Source: Phylloscopus collybita (lineage: Eukaryota; Chordata; Aves; Passeriformes; Phylloscopidae). From it: a stretch of DNA of 64,000 nt. The translations under genes were made by a program, and so were the position numbers. The notes below the pieces were generated by a model. That model made no database searches. It worked only from the letters and a program-made list of their open reading frames with translations, and had not been told where the DNA came from. This document shows, in pieces, positions 1 through 14,092 of the stretch (the first letter of the stretch is position 1; each line of letters opens with the position of its first letter). The stretch covers positions 26,926,001-26,990,000 of the forward strand of contig JAJNNQ010000026.1 in NCBI GenBank assembly GCA_027886175.1. The letters run 5' to 3'.

Positions 1-3000
1 AGGTCAGCTGGGGGTTAGATGTGGTAGTGGAAAAATATCTGGCTGGCATAGCCTATGGAATGTGTTGCAACGGCCCTGAAAAACTCTGGAAATACAAAGC
101 TTAGGAATTTTATAGAAATTAAGGAGTTCTTGGCAATATTTTTGACAGAAGACAGCTCAGTGGAAATATCCTCATCCCAAAAACTCTTGATGACATTTCT
201 GGCTCATTTGTTTTTATTGCATGGCAATACACTGACATCTAGTGGGTATTGTCCTCTTAGGAATGCTGGGCCTAACCAGGACTGGGAAGAAATTGTCTGA
301 TCTAATCTATTTTTTTTTATTTCTTTTATAATGGAACAGAATATTTTTGACTAGACAAAAACTTTCCTGGAAATTTTTCTCTTTTTCATAGGAAACCACA
401 ATCCTTCCATCATTTGCGATTTTTGGCTGAAAGCTAAACTGAAGGGTTTTTTTGTTTTTTTTTAATTAAAGTTTAATGTTTTCAGTTTCACACAGAAATT
501 TTCCAAGCAGCTACCTCTCCAGTCTCTATCCCTGTGAGGCATTTATATGCTGCTCTACCATGTAAATCTTCCTTCTTTATCTTACAGTTCAGGAAAACAG
601 AATGAAGGTCTCTGCACATAGAAGAATCACAGTTTTACCAGTGATTGTTTGCCTTTTTTCACACACAAAGCCAACTTGGTTAATATTCTTTCTGTTTGGA
701 CTGAAATGCCTGTGAAGAGGGTGAGGATTTATCCCCCAGGGAGATGCTCACGGGCAGAGCAGGATTGCAAAGCTCACGTCTCAGCAGCTGGTGTGTGGAG
801 AGGTGGGGCTGGGGTATGGCATTCCCTGTGTGATCTCTGCTTTGTGGACCAAGAAAAACACATGAAAATTACAGCCTCTGTTGCTCTCCCTCTCCAAGCA
901 ACATGGCCTTTCCCCAGGCGCTGGTTTGTCTGACTGATAACTTTAAGAATCCTTGTAATCAAAGTCACCTTTTCACTTTGTTCTGCGGTTCCAGTCTGCC
1001 ATTCCCACCGCAGGTGTGATTTAATCCCATTGCTTACTAATGGGTTTTCCCTCTCAAAGCCCTTTTCCAATGCAAACTGAGGGGCTTGGCTGCGCCCCCC
1101 ATCAACTCTGCCGTGGCAACGCTGGACCACCCCCACAGCCACCACTAGATAGACCAACATGTGCTGTAGGGGCAAAGCTCAGCTTCCCTGTGATGCTTTA
1201 GATTTTAGCTTTCACAGTTTCAGATTCTGTGATGCCAAAGGATGTAGTTTTGAGCCTCATATTAAATGCTAGTAAGCTCTCTTCACAGAACAAGTAGACA
1301 AATCTTTTCCTGCTGAGGACCAAGGACAACTTTCAGCGAAAAAGCATAAACAACGGTGGACTGAAGGGAAGAACAAGAAGGATGGGACCTCAAAACCTGA
1401 AGCTGCAATTGGACAATTAAAGCCCAATATGAAAATGGACCAAAACTTACAAAAATGTAAAATCTCATGATCGGGGAGCCATTTTCTGTGGCTGTCTGAC
1501 CCACCCAGGGTGCAACCTTGGTCATGCTCCTGTAATGCCCAGGGTGGGTCCTGGAAGTCTTTTAATAAATATCTACTTTATTCTCTAGCTCTGTTCAGCC
1601 TCTGTTTCAGGTCAGCCTTCCTAAAACATCACCTGACATCTGCAAACAGGAATGGTTTGGGGGTTCTTGTTTTCCAGTGAGCATTTTACTGTGTGAAACC
1701 ATGAGAGAAACTAAGCAAGGGAAAGGGAGAGGAGTCAGCAGGGCTACAAGGGAAGGGGCTAGGAGGTCTGTGATTGGCCATGGGAGGGTATTTGGTGTGG
1801 AACAGCAGGAAAGTCCTCCTTGCCCTCACCCCCAGCTCTAAAATGGGGGCTATGACTGGCTGCCATATGTCTGTTGCATTGATCTGCTGGGCTGGTGAGA
1901 TATCTTTGTGCCTGGAAGAAGAACAGACTAGTAGTCTGAACCAGACACTGGTAACAGTGACCTGGTTCTGGCCAGGAGAGATTACCTTTTTGCAGTACCC
2001 AGGAGGGGGCATGCCTAGGACCCAAATGTTATTCTATACCACCTGTCAACATTTCTGGGGGCAGGGGAAGAGAGTTTGCTTCCAGAGGCTCTCTTGCAGT
2101 CCGGGCGGCAGTTGAGTCGTGAGCAGTGAGCATTTGGGCACGTGAATCACTCTCTTCTTTGTATACTTTCATTATTAATATTGTTGCTGTTACTGTTCAC
2201 TTTTCTTATCTCATTGCTGTTTCCAGTAAGCTGCTCATATCTAAACTTGTGATCTTTGCCTTTGGTGCCTCCAATTCCCCCTTCCATCCAGCTGCAGTGG
2301 GGAGGGGAAGGGAAAAGCAGGAGAGAAAGAGAGGCACGTGGTTTGGAGAGTCTTGGTGGGAGCACTGAACTGGGGAGTACCCTTCCTAAAACCACAACAA
2401 ATGGTCACCCCTGAGTAACTGATAAGGCAGCAAGTCCCTCTCTGTACCAGGGAAAGGACATCCTCAGTGACACCTAGATCGGGTGGTGGCTCAGCAACCC
2501 AGTTTCTGACAGTGCAGAGGATGAACCAGAAGACCTGAATGGCTGGGTGTAAAACAGGGGGAAGGCTGGTAGGACTGAGAGCAGTCTGCCATTCGCTGTG
2601 TCCGAGCCACAGGCAGCGAGCTCTGGGCACAGCCGCAGTGAGGGCTGCACTCCTTGCTGAGACACAGACTCATTGAGGGCTCTTTTTTTCGGCTTTGCTC
2701 TTTTCCCACTGCAAATGCCAGCAATCCAGATTAACTTGCCTTTATTTCACTGGCATCTCTGCTTGAAAGAAATAATGTATTTAATGCTGGGGTTGTAAAT
2801 TATATGGACTTAGCCATTCAAAAGTCTGAGGAAAAGAGTTTTATTCAGGAGACTGAAACACTGGTAAGCAGTTTCATTGAGTTTTTTGCACACCTCAGAT
2901 TTATTCAACTAACAATTTACTCGGCAGACCAGCCATAAGCCTGTGTTAAGAGCGACTGATACAATAAATCACATCATGTATAAGAATTACTGTCCTTTGT

Positions 3001-6000
3001 GCTAGAGGAGAGTACAAACGAAATCTGTCTTAGAGAGAAGTACACAGACATTAGAGCAAACAATGTAATAGTTCAACTGTTGCAGAAAAATTAGTCTGCA
3101 AGGAATAATAATAATTGCCAATTAAATTTCATTCATTTGGGGTACATATGCACAGAAACTGCTGTGGTCCATGAATCTTCTTATCTCCTGGTTTCTGCAC
3201 TACAGCAAATATTTTTCCAGGCTTGTTTTGATGCATTTTTTATAGTGTTATTTCATTCCTGGAACTAGAGGAAAAATGGATGAGGAGCAAATTTCCAGCA
3301 CTGCTGCAGCTTGGAATTTCACCTTGATGGTAAAAAGTGGTTGGATCCAAGCTTGGACAGAGACCAGCAAGAGGTCTAACAGGTGCCCAGCCTGTTAGTA
3401 TTTGTAAACCTTCCCTTCTTCAGCCTGAAAACACCCTGAATCTACGCTGAATGCATTTTAAACCATAAACAAAAGTGGTAATACTGGAACACTGCCATTT
3501 TTCCCTTAGACATTGATCCTGATAATTCAAGGTAAATCATTATATTCGTTAGAATTTGATATGATTTTTTGCCCTTAGCCATAGTGGCCACAGTAACAGT
3601 TTGGGTATCTTTTAAATATTGGAACACCAAAGGTCTTGGCTTCAAGTCTTCTTAAAATGACCCAGCATTTTCTTGGACAGAGACAGGCAGTGGTGGCCGA
3701 GCGGGTCGGTGCAGGCTGGCATGCTTGCCTGGCCCAGGGGCCAGACGTCCTGCTAGCACTCAAATTGTCCTCCTGGCATTCCTCTCCAGCCCTCAGAGCA
3801 GAAACTCATGTTTGATTGCATTCAAAGGCAGATTGTCTTTGCTGCTTGGCCGCAGTCCCTGCAGCAGCACAATATCCTGATGACTTTCACAGACTCGGAG
3901 CAGCGCTGTTTTGCCATCGCGGCAGGTTCTGATGTCAGGATGTGTGAGGGGCAGCACACAGGTTAAATAAGGCTACTGTGCATGCCCTTAGCCTTTCTCC
4001 TCCAGGAGCAGCAGCGAATGTTTGCGGTCTCATCCTCCCCGAAAGCTCAGTGGCCTTTTTACTGGTGGCAAATTCCTCAACACCAGTCTCATCAGGATCA
4101 AACAGAAACAGCTTTCTGGGCTCAGAAAAACATAAAGACCAAACCCTGCCAAAAGCTGTGTCTGGAGCAGTTCCTCCCTAAATCTCCATGGGAATAGGAT
4201 GGGAAAACAAGGGAACATTATGCCAGTTTCTGAACTGTTTCTCCATCCTTCACAACTGTAAAATGCTACAGATAGAATTAGAGAGAGATGAAAAAAGCAA
4301 AAAGCAGCAAAAGCAAATTTACTTTGTTAAAGTGAAAATCTATAAACAGGATATGTCTCACTTTTTTTTTACCTATGATGCATTTAACAACTGATAATAA
4401 AAACATCCCCACCTGAGCTGGGCTCAAATCAGGCACCTATTTCTGGCAATCCATTCTGACATTTCCTTTTACCTGTGGACACAGCACTTCACTGAAAATA
4501 ATCCCTTTTCATTGAAGAGCCAGTCCAAGCAGATGAGTCTTTTCTCCTGTACAGCTCTTGCCTGGGCCAGGCTTCCCACAGGATGGGGCAGTTCTAGAGG
4601 GCAGAGCCCTGGCCAAAAGCAGGGACCACCAGCTCCAGCCCTGCCTGCCTTGCCAGCAGCAGCAGCAAGAGGGTCCCCTCAGACCCAGCATCAGGGCTTG
4701 GCAGAGCTCTCCTGTCACCCTGAGCTGCACCTCATGTAGCAAAGGAAGACAAGGAGAGCACAGAGCTCCCACCTGACAGCCATGATCTAAAGGCCAGCAT
4801 GTCCCTCAGAGCACTTTGAAGCAGGCTGGGTTTGCTGTTGCCATGGACTGAACCCAGCCTAGCATTGCTTTCCTATCGAAGGTATGGATTGAGGCTGTCA
4901 GGCACTCCAGTCTATCTACTCCTCATCAGATCTTCATGTACTGGATCAAGTCCAGAGAGGGTCTAGAGTGCTCTGAGCCTCACAAGATAAAAGTTTTAAG
5001 AATGTAACTTCACTTCACCATGCAGTGCATGAGGTAAGCTGGCAGGAGCTTCAAAAAACCCAACACAGAGTGGGAAACCAACAAATGTCATCAGCGCTTT
5101 CAGGTCAGGGCATTCTGCTTCTTCCCATATTGCTTCTGGTACTGCACCTTGAGATTTTAGTCCTTCAGGACTCATAGCTGAGATCACCAGAAATAGGAGC
5201 CTAAATAGTTCTTTTCAAAAACAGGAGCAACTGTTCACTTGCTTGCTGCCTTTCCTTCTATTCCTCATCTCTGTCCCTTTGTAGACATGGCAAAATAAAA
5301 CCCACTCGTTTCCTCTACTCCTCTCCCACCTCACTGTTATCTTGCTGAGGACAGGATGCTCTTAAAAGAGGGGATGAAAAGTTGCCTTGCCAGCATTATT
5401 CTCAGATTTGTGTAGCATCCGCAACTTAGAAGGCATGTGGACCACATAAGTGAACAACCATGGGATGTGATGAGGGTGATACACCAGTGACAGTCTGATT
5501 TACAAGCACTGACTCCACTGACTGGAGCTGCCAGCTGCATTACGTAGAATTTTGAGACATGAGGGGTTTGGTCTGGGAGGTGATACTGGCTGTTTGTGCT
5601 GAGTAGTCAGAAGAGCTACGCTTTCTTCTCATTTCCTGACAGGTGTGTGCTTGCCTTCTGCCGCTTGGATTTGTGTCAGGGTGTCTGGTCAGCATCCCAG
5701 CTGCCAGGAGGAGATTAGCAACCTCCATGGCAAAGTTTGAATTTTCCATTTACCAGATGGCTAAAGGATTCCACTCTGTATCTATTTTTTTGTTTGGATA
5801 TGAACTTTGGAACACAGGAACAGCCTGTGTCATCTGGAGATGAGATGATGGTGCTGTGCTCTGCACAGGGCAGTAGTTTGGTTCTGCTCGGAGGCTGCAG
5901 CTAAGCAACTCAGTCTCTCACCTCTGATGAGGCATTTTTTTTCATGGAGATACCAAATGTGGGCTCTCCACAGAATTGTGCTGGCAGTGGGCTGTCTTCC

Positions 6001-6789
6001 AGATCTAGTTTATAAAACCAGTCTTGGGAAGCCTGGCATTTCCCAAGAGACATCCTCTTTTCCCCACAGCAGCTGATCATACCTGCCTCAGCTAACCTTG
6101 CAGAGACCCACTGCTGCAGGAGAAGAAGCATAGCAGGAAATTCTCTATTAGAGCTCAGTATCTTGGAAAATATCCCCCTCCCCCACCAAATTCACGCAGT
6201 TATTAGTCTCTGAGCGGGAATTGTATTCCTTTCCTGCAAGGAGGTGGGTGAGAAGTGGAGGGACATAAAACTACAGATGGCAGAGGGGTGAACTCATTTC
6301 CTTCCTTCTGTTCGTGCTGTTTCGGGGCTACACTCAAGGAAATGGAAAGTGATCATTTTAATACAGTTAAGAGTCTAGAAAAGGTGCAGAGCACTGGGAG
6401 CACTTTCTCTTATGAGCACCTATATAAATAAAAAGGCTTGAATGGAAAGAAAGGAGAAGCAGGTTCTCAAGACTATCCTTGCTGTTATTGTGATTGGCAA
6501 AAACAATCTCCTTCTGGGTGCATAGGTGAGAAATTATACCCCTAATTTGTATCAGTGAGCTTTACGAAGTGAAGCTTTGGGGTGACCTTTTTTACCCAGG
6601 AAGAGTAAAACATATCCCCAGTTCCAAACATATCTCCAGTTCCAAATACATCCCAACACCAATTTCATTAGAGGCACAGAATGGAAACTTCTGGGAGCAA
6701 GAATTCCTGCTGTTAGGCAACAGCAGAGGTTGAGGGACGATTATTGAAGTGCAACACTGGTTTAGCTGGGAGACCAAAGCAGCACAACG
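1..6789. other. Intergenic, no gene recognised
   Basis: Both strands hold only short scattered open frames with no recognisable product. At about 3691-3705 the text TGGTGGCCGAGCGGG resembles the A-box half of a Leu/Ser tRNA, but no B-box or cloverleaf follows. Confidence 0.6.
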
Positions 6790-6936
6790 GCAGACACAAA
6801 GCTTTTAAGAACAAGTTGGACAAATATCTGTCAGGCATGTCAAGTGGTCAAGGAACAATGGAAATAATGATCAGCTAAAGTTCCTAGCAGCCCTGATTTC
6901 TATCATTTCTGGGATGTTCTGTGATTCTTTGGTCAC
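6790..6936 (+). repeat. Old CR1-like LINE fragment
   Basis: ACAAGTTGGACAAATATCTGTCAGG, followed after about 70 bases by TTCCTAGCAGCCCTGATTTC and TCTGTGATTCT, resembles the tail of an older CR1 subfamily (AAGTTGGACAAATATCTGTC ... CCAGCCCTA.ATTTCTATGATTCT). Divergence is high, so subfamily cannot be named. Confidence 0.6.
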
Positions 6937-8136
6937 AAGTACAGCAAATTTTTTAATTATGACTGTGGCAAATCTAGACATAACCAATAAAACTGTTAGG
7001 ATTGTAATATTAGAGCTGTTTGTGCAGCAATTGGCTAGAGCTGGGCTGAGAAGATATGTGGGTAAGGGAAATATGTAATATACCGGGTGGTCTTTGCTCA
7101 TCCTCCAAAAATGCCTTATGTTCCTAATTTTTTTCCTATCTCTATTCATTATCATATTTATTTGAAACAATTTTAAAAGGATAAAGCATTATTCAATGGA
7201 AAAAGTTACTATAGGTCTGTTGGAATCTCTCCATGAATGCCTCATCTGTAAAAATTACATCAGATCAAGGAAAAGGAAAGTGAGCCAAGCAGAAAGGAAT
7301 GCTCAACAGGTGCAGAGCAAACTGGACAGCAGATCACTTATCCCCTCTGCCAGCTATGGGACACACTGCACTGTGCACAAAGGTCTGTCCTCACTGATCT
7401 TGGGCCACAGTGGGGAATGGCACTGTCAAAGGGTCCTGATGGACAATGCCTTTCCCTTTTACTTCCCTGAGGCTCCTATCCACCTGCCTGTGCTGTTTAC
7501 ATCCTCAGCAGCAGAGCAATAAAAGTGGTATTTCATGTGGGATGACTGAGTGATTCCAAGCTGCCCAGACTATTCTGGAGCTCATTTGTTCCCCCACTGT
7601 ATTCTCTAAAGTGCAGTTTGATGCATTCTTCATGTTAAAAGCATGTCTCTGTGGCTGAGCCACTTGTGCCTCTGTGCTCCCAAGAGCAGCTGTCCCACAG
7701 AAAGTGTGTTGAGCTTCATTCATCCTACAACAGCATTGAGCTGATGAGATGGGATAAAGTGGCATACTGAAAGGAGACTCACCTCTGGATGGAAATGAAA
7801 AAAAAATGATCATGACAAACATGATTTAGTTCTTTAGAAAAAGTCTTAGCATTGAAGAACCATAAAAAAAAAAAAAAAAAGAAGCCAGTCAAACACACTG
7901 TTGGTGATCACCTCTTTGTGCTTTCTGCAGCTCAGCCCATAGGCAGAAATGATAGATTATGTAGGCTAGATGTTAGAAGAAAGGTTCTAATGACCAAAAC
8001 AGTGCAAATGAGACTCCCAACGAGGACACTTAAATGGAGGAGATGGCAGCAAACAAAGTGGGCTCCCAGACTGTTCTTGGAAGAGTCTAGTCAGCTGCCA
8101 GAAGGGATTAACTACTGCAGCTGGTCTTGGGTCTAC
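6937..8136. other. Intergenic, nothing recognised
   Basis: Apart from the poly-A run at 7863 I see no gene or named repeat between the CR1-like fragment and the LTR. Confidence 0.55.
7863..7880 (+). repeat. Short poly-A tract
   Basis: An 18-A run, intergenic, with no associated element recognised. Confidence 0.85.
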
Positions 8137-8902
8137 TGTCTTGGTTTGAAAGACAGGTATCTGCTAGGGAGGGGCAGGGCCTCCCTAGGAATGGAGAATT
8201 CAAATCCCCTCCCTCCAAATTACTATAATTTAGAAAATTAAAGCGGCTTTCAGGCAGAGGTATGGGGATAGGAATAACAGCTCTTTGCTAGTATGTATAA
8301 CAAGGTAAACAAACAACAACAACGACAGCGTTTATAGTAAACAGAACCAGGGAAAAACTCGAGGGGCTTTGTTTGACAAAGCCTGGGGCAGTCTGATCCC
8401 TCAGAGCTGGAACGGTGGAAAATGCCGGGCTGGTGGATGGGATCAGAAGCTCTGCTGGTGGTAACTGGAACAGTGGGGATGTCCCGGCAGGGCAGGGCCG
8501 GGCAGTGCGGGGCCAGAGCAGCAAAAAGCCTCCAAGCAGGGCCGAGGGAAGGGCGGCGGTGGGACAGGGCCGGCCCAGCTCCAGCAGGGCAGGAGGAGGA
8601 GCTCAGAGCTCGGGGGCACACGAGCAGATGGAGGTCGATTTTCGCAGGACCGGACCTCCCCATCACGGTGAACTCCCGCAGAAAGCAGCAGCTTGGCCGT
8701 CCTCTCTCCGATGCTGAAAACAAGAGAGAGCAGCTGCCCCCACCCTCGTCCTTTACCGCCCCAAAACTCGTGTTACCTCCCACTCCCGACTTCGCCACCT
8801 CTTTGTTTTGGTCAAGCACCCATAAGCACCCAGTAGTTAGTCTCCTAGCAACTTATGGGAAAAATTCTCTAAGTGAAAAGGGAACAAACCTAACCCCCAA
8901 CA
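8137..8902. mobile_element. Endogenous retrovirus LTR (probably solo), passerine type
   Basis: The block begins TGTCTTGGTTTGAAAGACAG and continues through GGGCTTTCAGGCAGAG, GGATAGGAATAACAG and a GC-rich middle to CCCCCAACA. I recognise the opening as a common songbird ERV LTR, from memory. It starts TG and ends CA, about 766 bp. I found no target-site duplication, no internal retroviral reading frame and no second LTR, so it is most likely a solo LTR with uncertain right edge. Open frames of up to 189 codons inside it match nothing I know. Confidence 0.6.
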
Positions 8903-9047
8903 TGATATGATCTCGAAAGCCTCCCACGGAGCTGTTTCCCCAGCGTTCTCTTGGCCTCAGTGAGGTCACAGGGATGCCTCATGCTAGTGCAGGCCTCCAC
9001 ATGGCTGTCCCCAAGCGGACGTGGACCAGGCCACCTCCTCGCATCCT

Positions 9048-9092
9048 AACCAAAGGCAGCAGAACCAAAGGCAGCAGAACCAAAGGCAGCAG
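9048..9092 (+). repeat. Three tandem copies of a 15-bp unit
   Basis: The unit AACCAAAGGCAGCAG is repeated three times exactly, just right of the LTR. No function is apparent. Confidence 0.95.
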
Positions 9093-9457
9093 AAGATACA
9101 GGAGCTCAGCACTGCTGGGAACCTGGCCTTGAAGTCACCTCTGAGATGCTAACTGCTCTGGAAGTCAGAGTGCAGGTGCAATGACTTTCACCCCTTTGCC
9201 TTTCAGAAATCAATCATTCTGAATATGTCTTCCTTGAAAATGCACTAATACACATCCTCATGTGTTCCTCAGGCTGATTAGTGTTTAAAAAAAAAAAAAA
9301 GGCACTGCATGCTTGACAAGTATTAAAATAAATGGTGTGAACAGTAGAACAGCATGTGCTGGGAAAGAGAAGCATCCAGGAACCTTTTCAAGTTGGCAAT
9401 TATGCAACTTAGCAGAGGAGACTGGTGACATCCCAATAATCTTCTGGCCCTCTTCAG

Positions 9458-9499
<42 letters not shown>
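9458..9499 (+). repeat. 42-nt poly-A tract
   Basis: An uninterrupted run of 42 A follows TCTTCAG. A 14-A run lies 160 bp to the left (9287-9300). No flanking target duplication or recognisable retrocopy body was found, so its origin is unknown. Confidence 0.9.
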
Positions 9500-9500
<1 letters not shown>

Positions 9501-12170
9501 CCCACACCATTTCAGTTGGACGAGAGAAAAGGAACAGAGATTTATACTGCCTATACTTTCCAAACCCTTTAATTCTGAAGAGCTCAATTTAATTCTGACT
9601 GAGCTCATTTCTGCAGATGAAAGAAGGAAAGTGGAGAATTATTACAGATGTCTACTAAAAAATCCTAAGGCTTGCATTGTCTTTGCCACAGATGGGAAAA
9701 ATTGAGAAAGACAAAAATCGTATCTGACAGAACCTTGAGAAATTAAAGACAGTGGTCATTAAAGCACTGCTTATCCATTGTTATTGGTTCACAGTACTTT
9801 GTATTCCCAGAGCAGGAAAATGAGCTAGAGAGAAAAAAAAGTGTGGTGAAAGAAATAAACAAAGATATGCTTTCCAATTATGCTCTAAAGAGAGTTTGAA
9901 AATCCACACAATGGAGCTGAAAGGAAAGAGAAAGAGGAGAGAATCTGAACTGCTGAGAGTATGCCAAAATATTCGTCATCCCCTGAGTCTACCCTGAAAG
10001 GTTAGTGTTGTTTTTAAGAACACATTCCTTTAAGGAAAAGAATAATTTCCTAGCAGAGGTAATTTCTGGATGGTCATAAACTCTCTCAAGAGAAGCAGAA
10101 ACCCCAACAGTGAAGTCAACAAAATCGAGGCGGAAGGAGAGGAGGAGGAAATCTGCACATGAGTCCTCAGGGCAACCTCAAGATTGACCTGCTACTGGAA
10201 GGGAAGAGATATAGAAAAGCCTGGCAGATAGCAACAGTTGAGTAGGTAAAGATCTGGGTAGAAAAATGTCAACAAGGAAAGGGAGTAGAAAACAGGTAAA
10301 TGTTTACTAGAGATTACCCCTCTAGGACAGATGACATTAGAGAAGGCTGACTCACTCTTGTCTACTTAAGGTTTGATTAATCTGAACTGTATCAGATTTT
10401 CATGGAGATGAAGAAGACAGGTCAAAATGTTGTCAGCTGTCCTGTGGCCCACAATACAGAATTTGGTGGATTTTCAGGGACTCTAGCAACACTTAGTGAA
10501 CTAAGGACTCTTATAGAGAAAAGAGTCCCTCCTGCTGGTTCTAGATCAAACTCTTAGGCCAGCAGTGTCCCCAGGTCACCTCAAGTTGCCCTGGAACCTG
10601 ACCAGTGCAATGAAGAAAACATCACCAACTTTGCAAGCTAAAAAAACATAAAAAAAAAATAATTTACTTGGAGAGCACTTACAATTTCAGAAAAAATTCA
10701 TTTTTCTGGAATTGTAAGTGGCAGGATGTTGCCCAGGAGGGAAGCATGGTTCATGAGCTAGATGACAGGTCTCATGCCTCCCTAAAAGGAAGACTGTGAA
10801 CAGAGCGCATCAGTCTGAATAACCACTATGCCAGGACCTCATCTAGAAGCTTCACAAGTTACAAATTTCTGAGCATTCCTAAGCCCCTCTGGCATGCCTG
10901 GGAATTAAGGGTGCTCAGAATCTCTGGATGAATCTCTGTGTATCATGACAATTTGATCCACTGTCACCTGGAAAACACACCATCCTTCCCACTGAGTGGC
11001 CAAGGCTGATATTCGGCTCACTGGAATCACTTAATGTGTTAAACAACTTTTATTGCTAGGCATTCTTTAACACTGGAAAAAATTAAGACTCAGCACTTCA
11101 ATATGTTATGAGGTAAAAATGCTGTTTTTCAAGGTAAGTGATAATACTTCATATGAGTTCAGGAAGAAAGAAAGAAATCCTCTAATGTTAGTCTATAAAT
11201 TCAGTTTATCAACTCTAAGCAATAGGTCCTGGCTATAATCAATGGACATAATGACTCCTGAAACAAATTAGTTGTCTTTCATCACAACATTTGGAGCTAA
11301 GTTTTTCTAATGTGTTCAAGTGTCTTTTGCTCTCTGTCTTCTCAATAGTTAAACTTTTGTCAGTCTGTTTTTCAGTCTATAGACAGCTGAAGGACTATTT
11401 TACCAGACAGTGTGCATAGTGCCAAACCCATTTTCAGCACATAAGTATATTCATATTGTGGGAATCAGTGAGAAAATCTGTGTGCAAGAAAATCCAGTTT
11501 GGAGTTCCTTTGCTTTAGTAAATCCATAGCATTAGTCCTGAAGTGTGATCCATGTGATTAGTAGCACGGGTGGAAACATTTTGTTGCACAGGGACTAAAT
11601 AGAGTTAGAAATCTTAATTTAACACTACCTCATTCACGCTCTCCAGAAGTCAGATCATGGTGTTGCGTGCTGTTGGTACAAAATGAGAATTTAAACCAGT
11701 TTCTAACACACAGTTCATCAACAGTTTGACTGGAGCTGCCTCTTGATAGCAACATATTCATCTGCTAATATTAAAAGTGTTCTTCATTGTTTTATGAGTT
11801 TGGAGCCATGAAACTGGAATTTTAAGGACTGATAAACACATACTAAGCCAAAACCAGCTGTTTCTCCTTGGGAGGTTTTGGGCTTAAGGTTTTGGTTTTC
11901 AGTAGCTCTTTCTTCTGAAGCAAATAACTCAATATTGCCTTTCACCAGAATCCAAAGCTTGGTTTTTGTTTGAATGCCACTTCTTACAGTCTTTTATGAT
12001 TTTGGTGCAAATCTTGATATATTTGAGGGTTTTAGCAACAACAATTTTGGTTTACCATAAGGTATGACTTCTGACTACATAGTTTCTTTACTCAGAGTAA
12101 ATTTAAATTACTCTGAAATTTAAAAGCATTTTTGGGGAAAAGGTTCTTTAATCCTCAATTCAAGGATTAT

Positions 12171-12229
12171 TATTATTATCCTCTTATGTACTGACCCATA
12201 GAAAATCACTACATAAGAGGATAATAATA
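12171..12229. repeat. 20-bp perfect inverted repeat, 19-nt loop
   Basis: TATTATTATCCTCTTATGTA at 12171-12190 is matched by its exact reverse complement at 12210-12229. The pair would fold as a 20-bp stem in RNA or cruciform DNA. It is AT-rich and intergenic. A small foldback element or a chance product of A/T repeats are both possible. Confidence 0.9.
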
Positions 12230-14071
12230 GCTACATATTTAAGTATTTATCGAGAGATGCACATTTCATGTGATGTAGGTCTTAAAACTCAGTCTTTTAC
12301 CTAACAGGTGTGTGTCATACCAGACATTGCCTAATTTATAACAAGAGAAATATGCACTACCGTAACTAGACTCTGTGATGATACTTTGAGGAAAAATAGT
12401 ACATTTTTCAATATCATCAAAAGGGTTCAGGGAAGTGCAAATAACACACACACCCCCCCACCACCACCACTCCCATACCTCTGCCCTCCACCAAGGTTCT
12501 GAAACATCAAAAACTAGATGAGTTCTGAGTTTTATTTCTCTTAAAATATTTTTATTAAATGAGGTCAGGAAGATCATTTAAGGAAAACTGTCACAACTCA
12601 GTGGATCTGGGATATTTGAATCAAATCTGAGACTCAGCTCACTGAAATTTCCAAGCTTCTGCTAGGTGAGTTAGACTTTGCAATTTTTCTACAATTCCAG
12701 AAAAGTTTTATGGTCTTTTCCCTAGCTTTTTGAATTACAACTTTTACAGAGTGAAATCATTGCCATAAAGTGCTGAATTATCACATTGCAAAGATATGTG
12801 ATGCACTCATCATAAAACACTCTCAAAATAGAAATCTCTCAAGAATATCTTAGTTTGAAGATTCAGATTCAGCATCAATGCTGAAAGGAAGTAAATGACA
12901 AAACCAAGAAATTCTGTGGAATTTCTGCAGCTATCTCCTAGAATATCAGCATGATCAATATTCCTTATTTTCTCCCAATGCACTGGCAGTAACAAACCTC
13001 AGGCCCAAACAGCTATCTGACCCATCTTGAATTCTCAAAACTGGAAGCTCAGAAGGCTCTTGTGCTTGTGGCTCAGCTTGGCAGGTAAAATGACCCTTCT
13101 AATCTACATTCTCTTCTTCCTTATTTTCCTGTTGTTACAAAATTAAACCCTTTTAAACAAATGCTTGGCTTTTGCAAGACTTTTTAATAGACCTCCCAGC
13201 TGTGACAAAATACAAAATTATCAAAGCATGAACTATCAAAAATACTATCTGCTGCCAGATATGGCAGAACCTCTGCCAGAGGTCCATACATACCACATAC
13301 TGCATAGAGCATGGTACATAAAGCATGCTGAGGTACAGCACATAAGCACCTATCTTTTTTTAGATACACACCACTGTATGTAACGCTTAACTCACACCCA
13401 AACATTTCCCAGTGTAGCTAGATGATAAAGATTTTCCTAGTCCTAAAATACTTTGCTTCCTAAGGCCTTGCAAGGAGGTCAGTCTCTTGGAGGCATAAAA
13501 CTGTTGGCTTTATTCCAGTGCTCAGCAGCATACATGCCTAAGGTGAAGGAGCTCTCTGGAGCTAACTCCAAATTGAGTTGCTTTATCAACCCTCCTCAAG
13601 CTGCAAAAAACCACTGGAGAAATTGCACTGTTCTGGTATTTCCAAATTTCAGAAAAGAAGCTATGTAACTTTAATGAAGTTCAGGTTTGATTCAAATTTT
13701 CCAATGTTATTAAATTTGGAATTGTTCCTGTCTCCTTACTACCCCCATCATTATTCTGGACCTTCTCCATTTCTGAATCACCTTCTGAATGGCAAGGCAG
13801 CTCCAGAATACTGTGGTCATCCTTTCTATTTATGAAGATAGTATTAGCTGAAGAGGAGATAGAGCCAGCAATTTTAGGGTGCTTTTAATTTCTTTCATTT
13901 CTCAGGTTTTTTTGTGTGACTTTTTCACTCTCAGGTTCTGCACAAAAGAGATGGAACAGTAACTATGCAAAAGCTAATCCACGGAGTGACACATTAATTT
14001 AATTAATGTTTTCCTTTCAAAAGCACAATTACATCTGCAGGGCTTTGACATTCAACTACATTAAAACCCTA

Positions 14072-14092
14072 CTATTTTCCATGGGAAAATAG
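14072..14092. repeat. 21-bp palindrome
   Basis: CTATTTTCC, then ATG, then GGAAAATAG: 9-bp arms around 3 bases. Probably chance. Confidence 0.7.

Noticed and set aside
3691..3730. tRNA-like A box (TGGCCGAGCGG)
   Set aside because: No B box, no anticodon stem and no acceptor pairing can be built around it; at most a tRNA-derived fragment.
8250..8819. 189-codon open frame on the minus strand
   Set aside because: It lies entirely within the LTR block, where GC-rich sequence makes long open frames, and matches no known protein.
9287..9499. Poly-A tracts taken as the tail of a processed pseudogene
   Set aside because: No recognisable coding body and no flanking target duplication were found.
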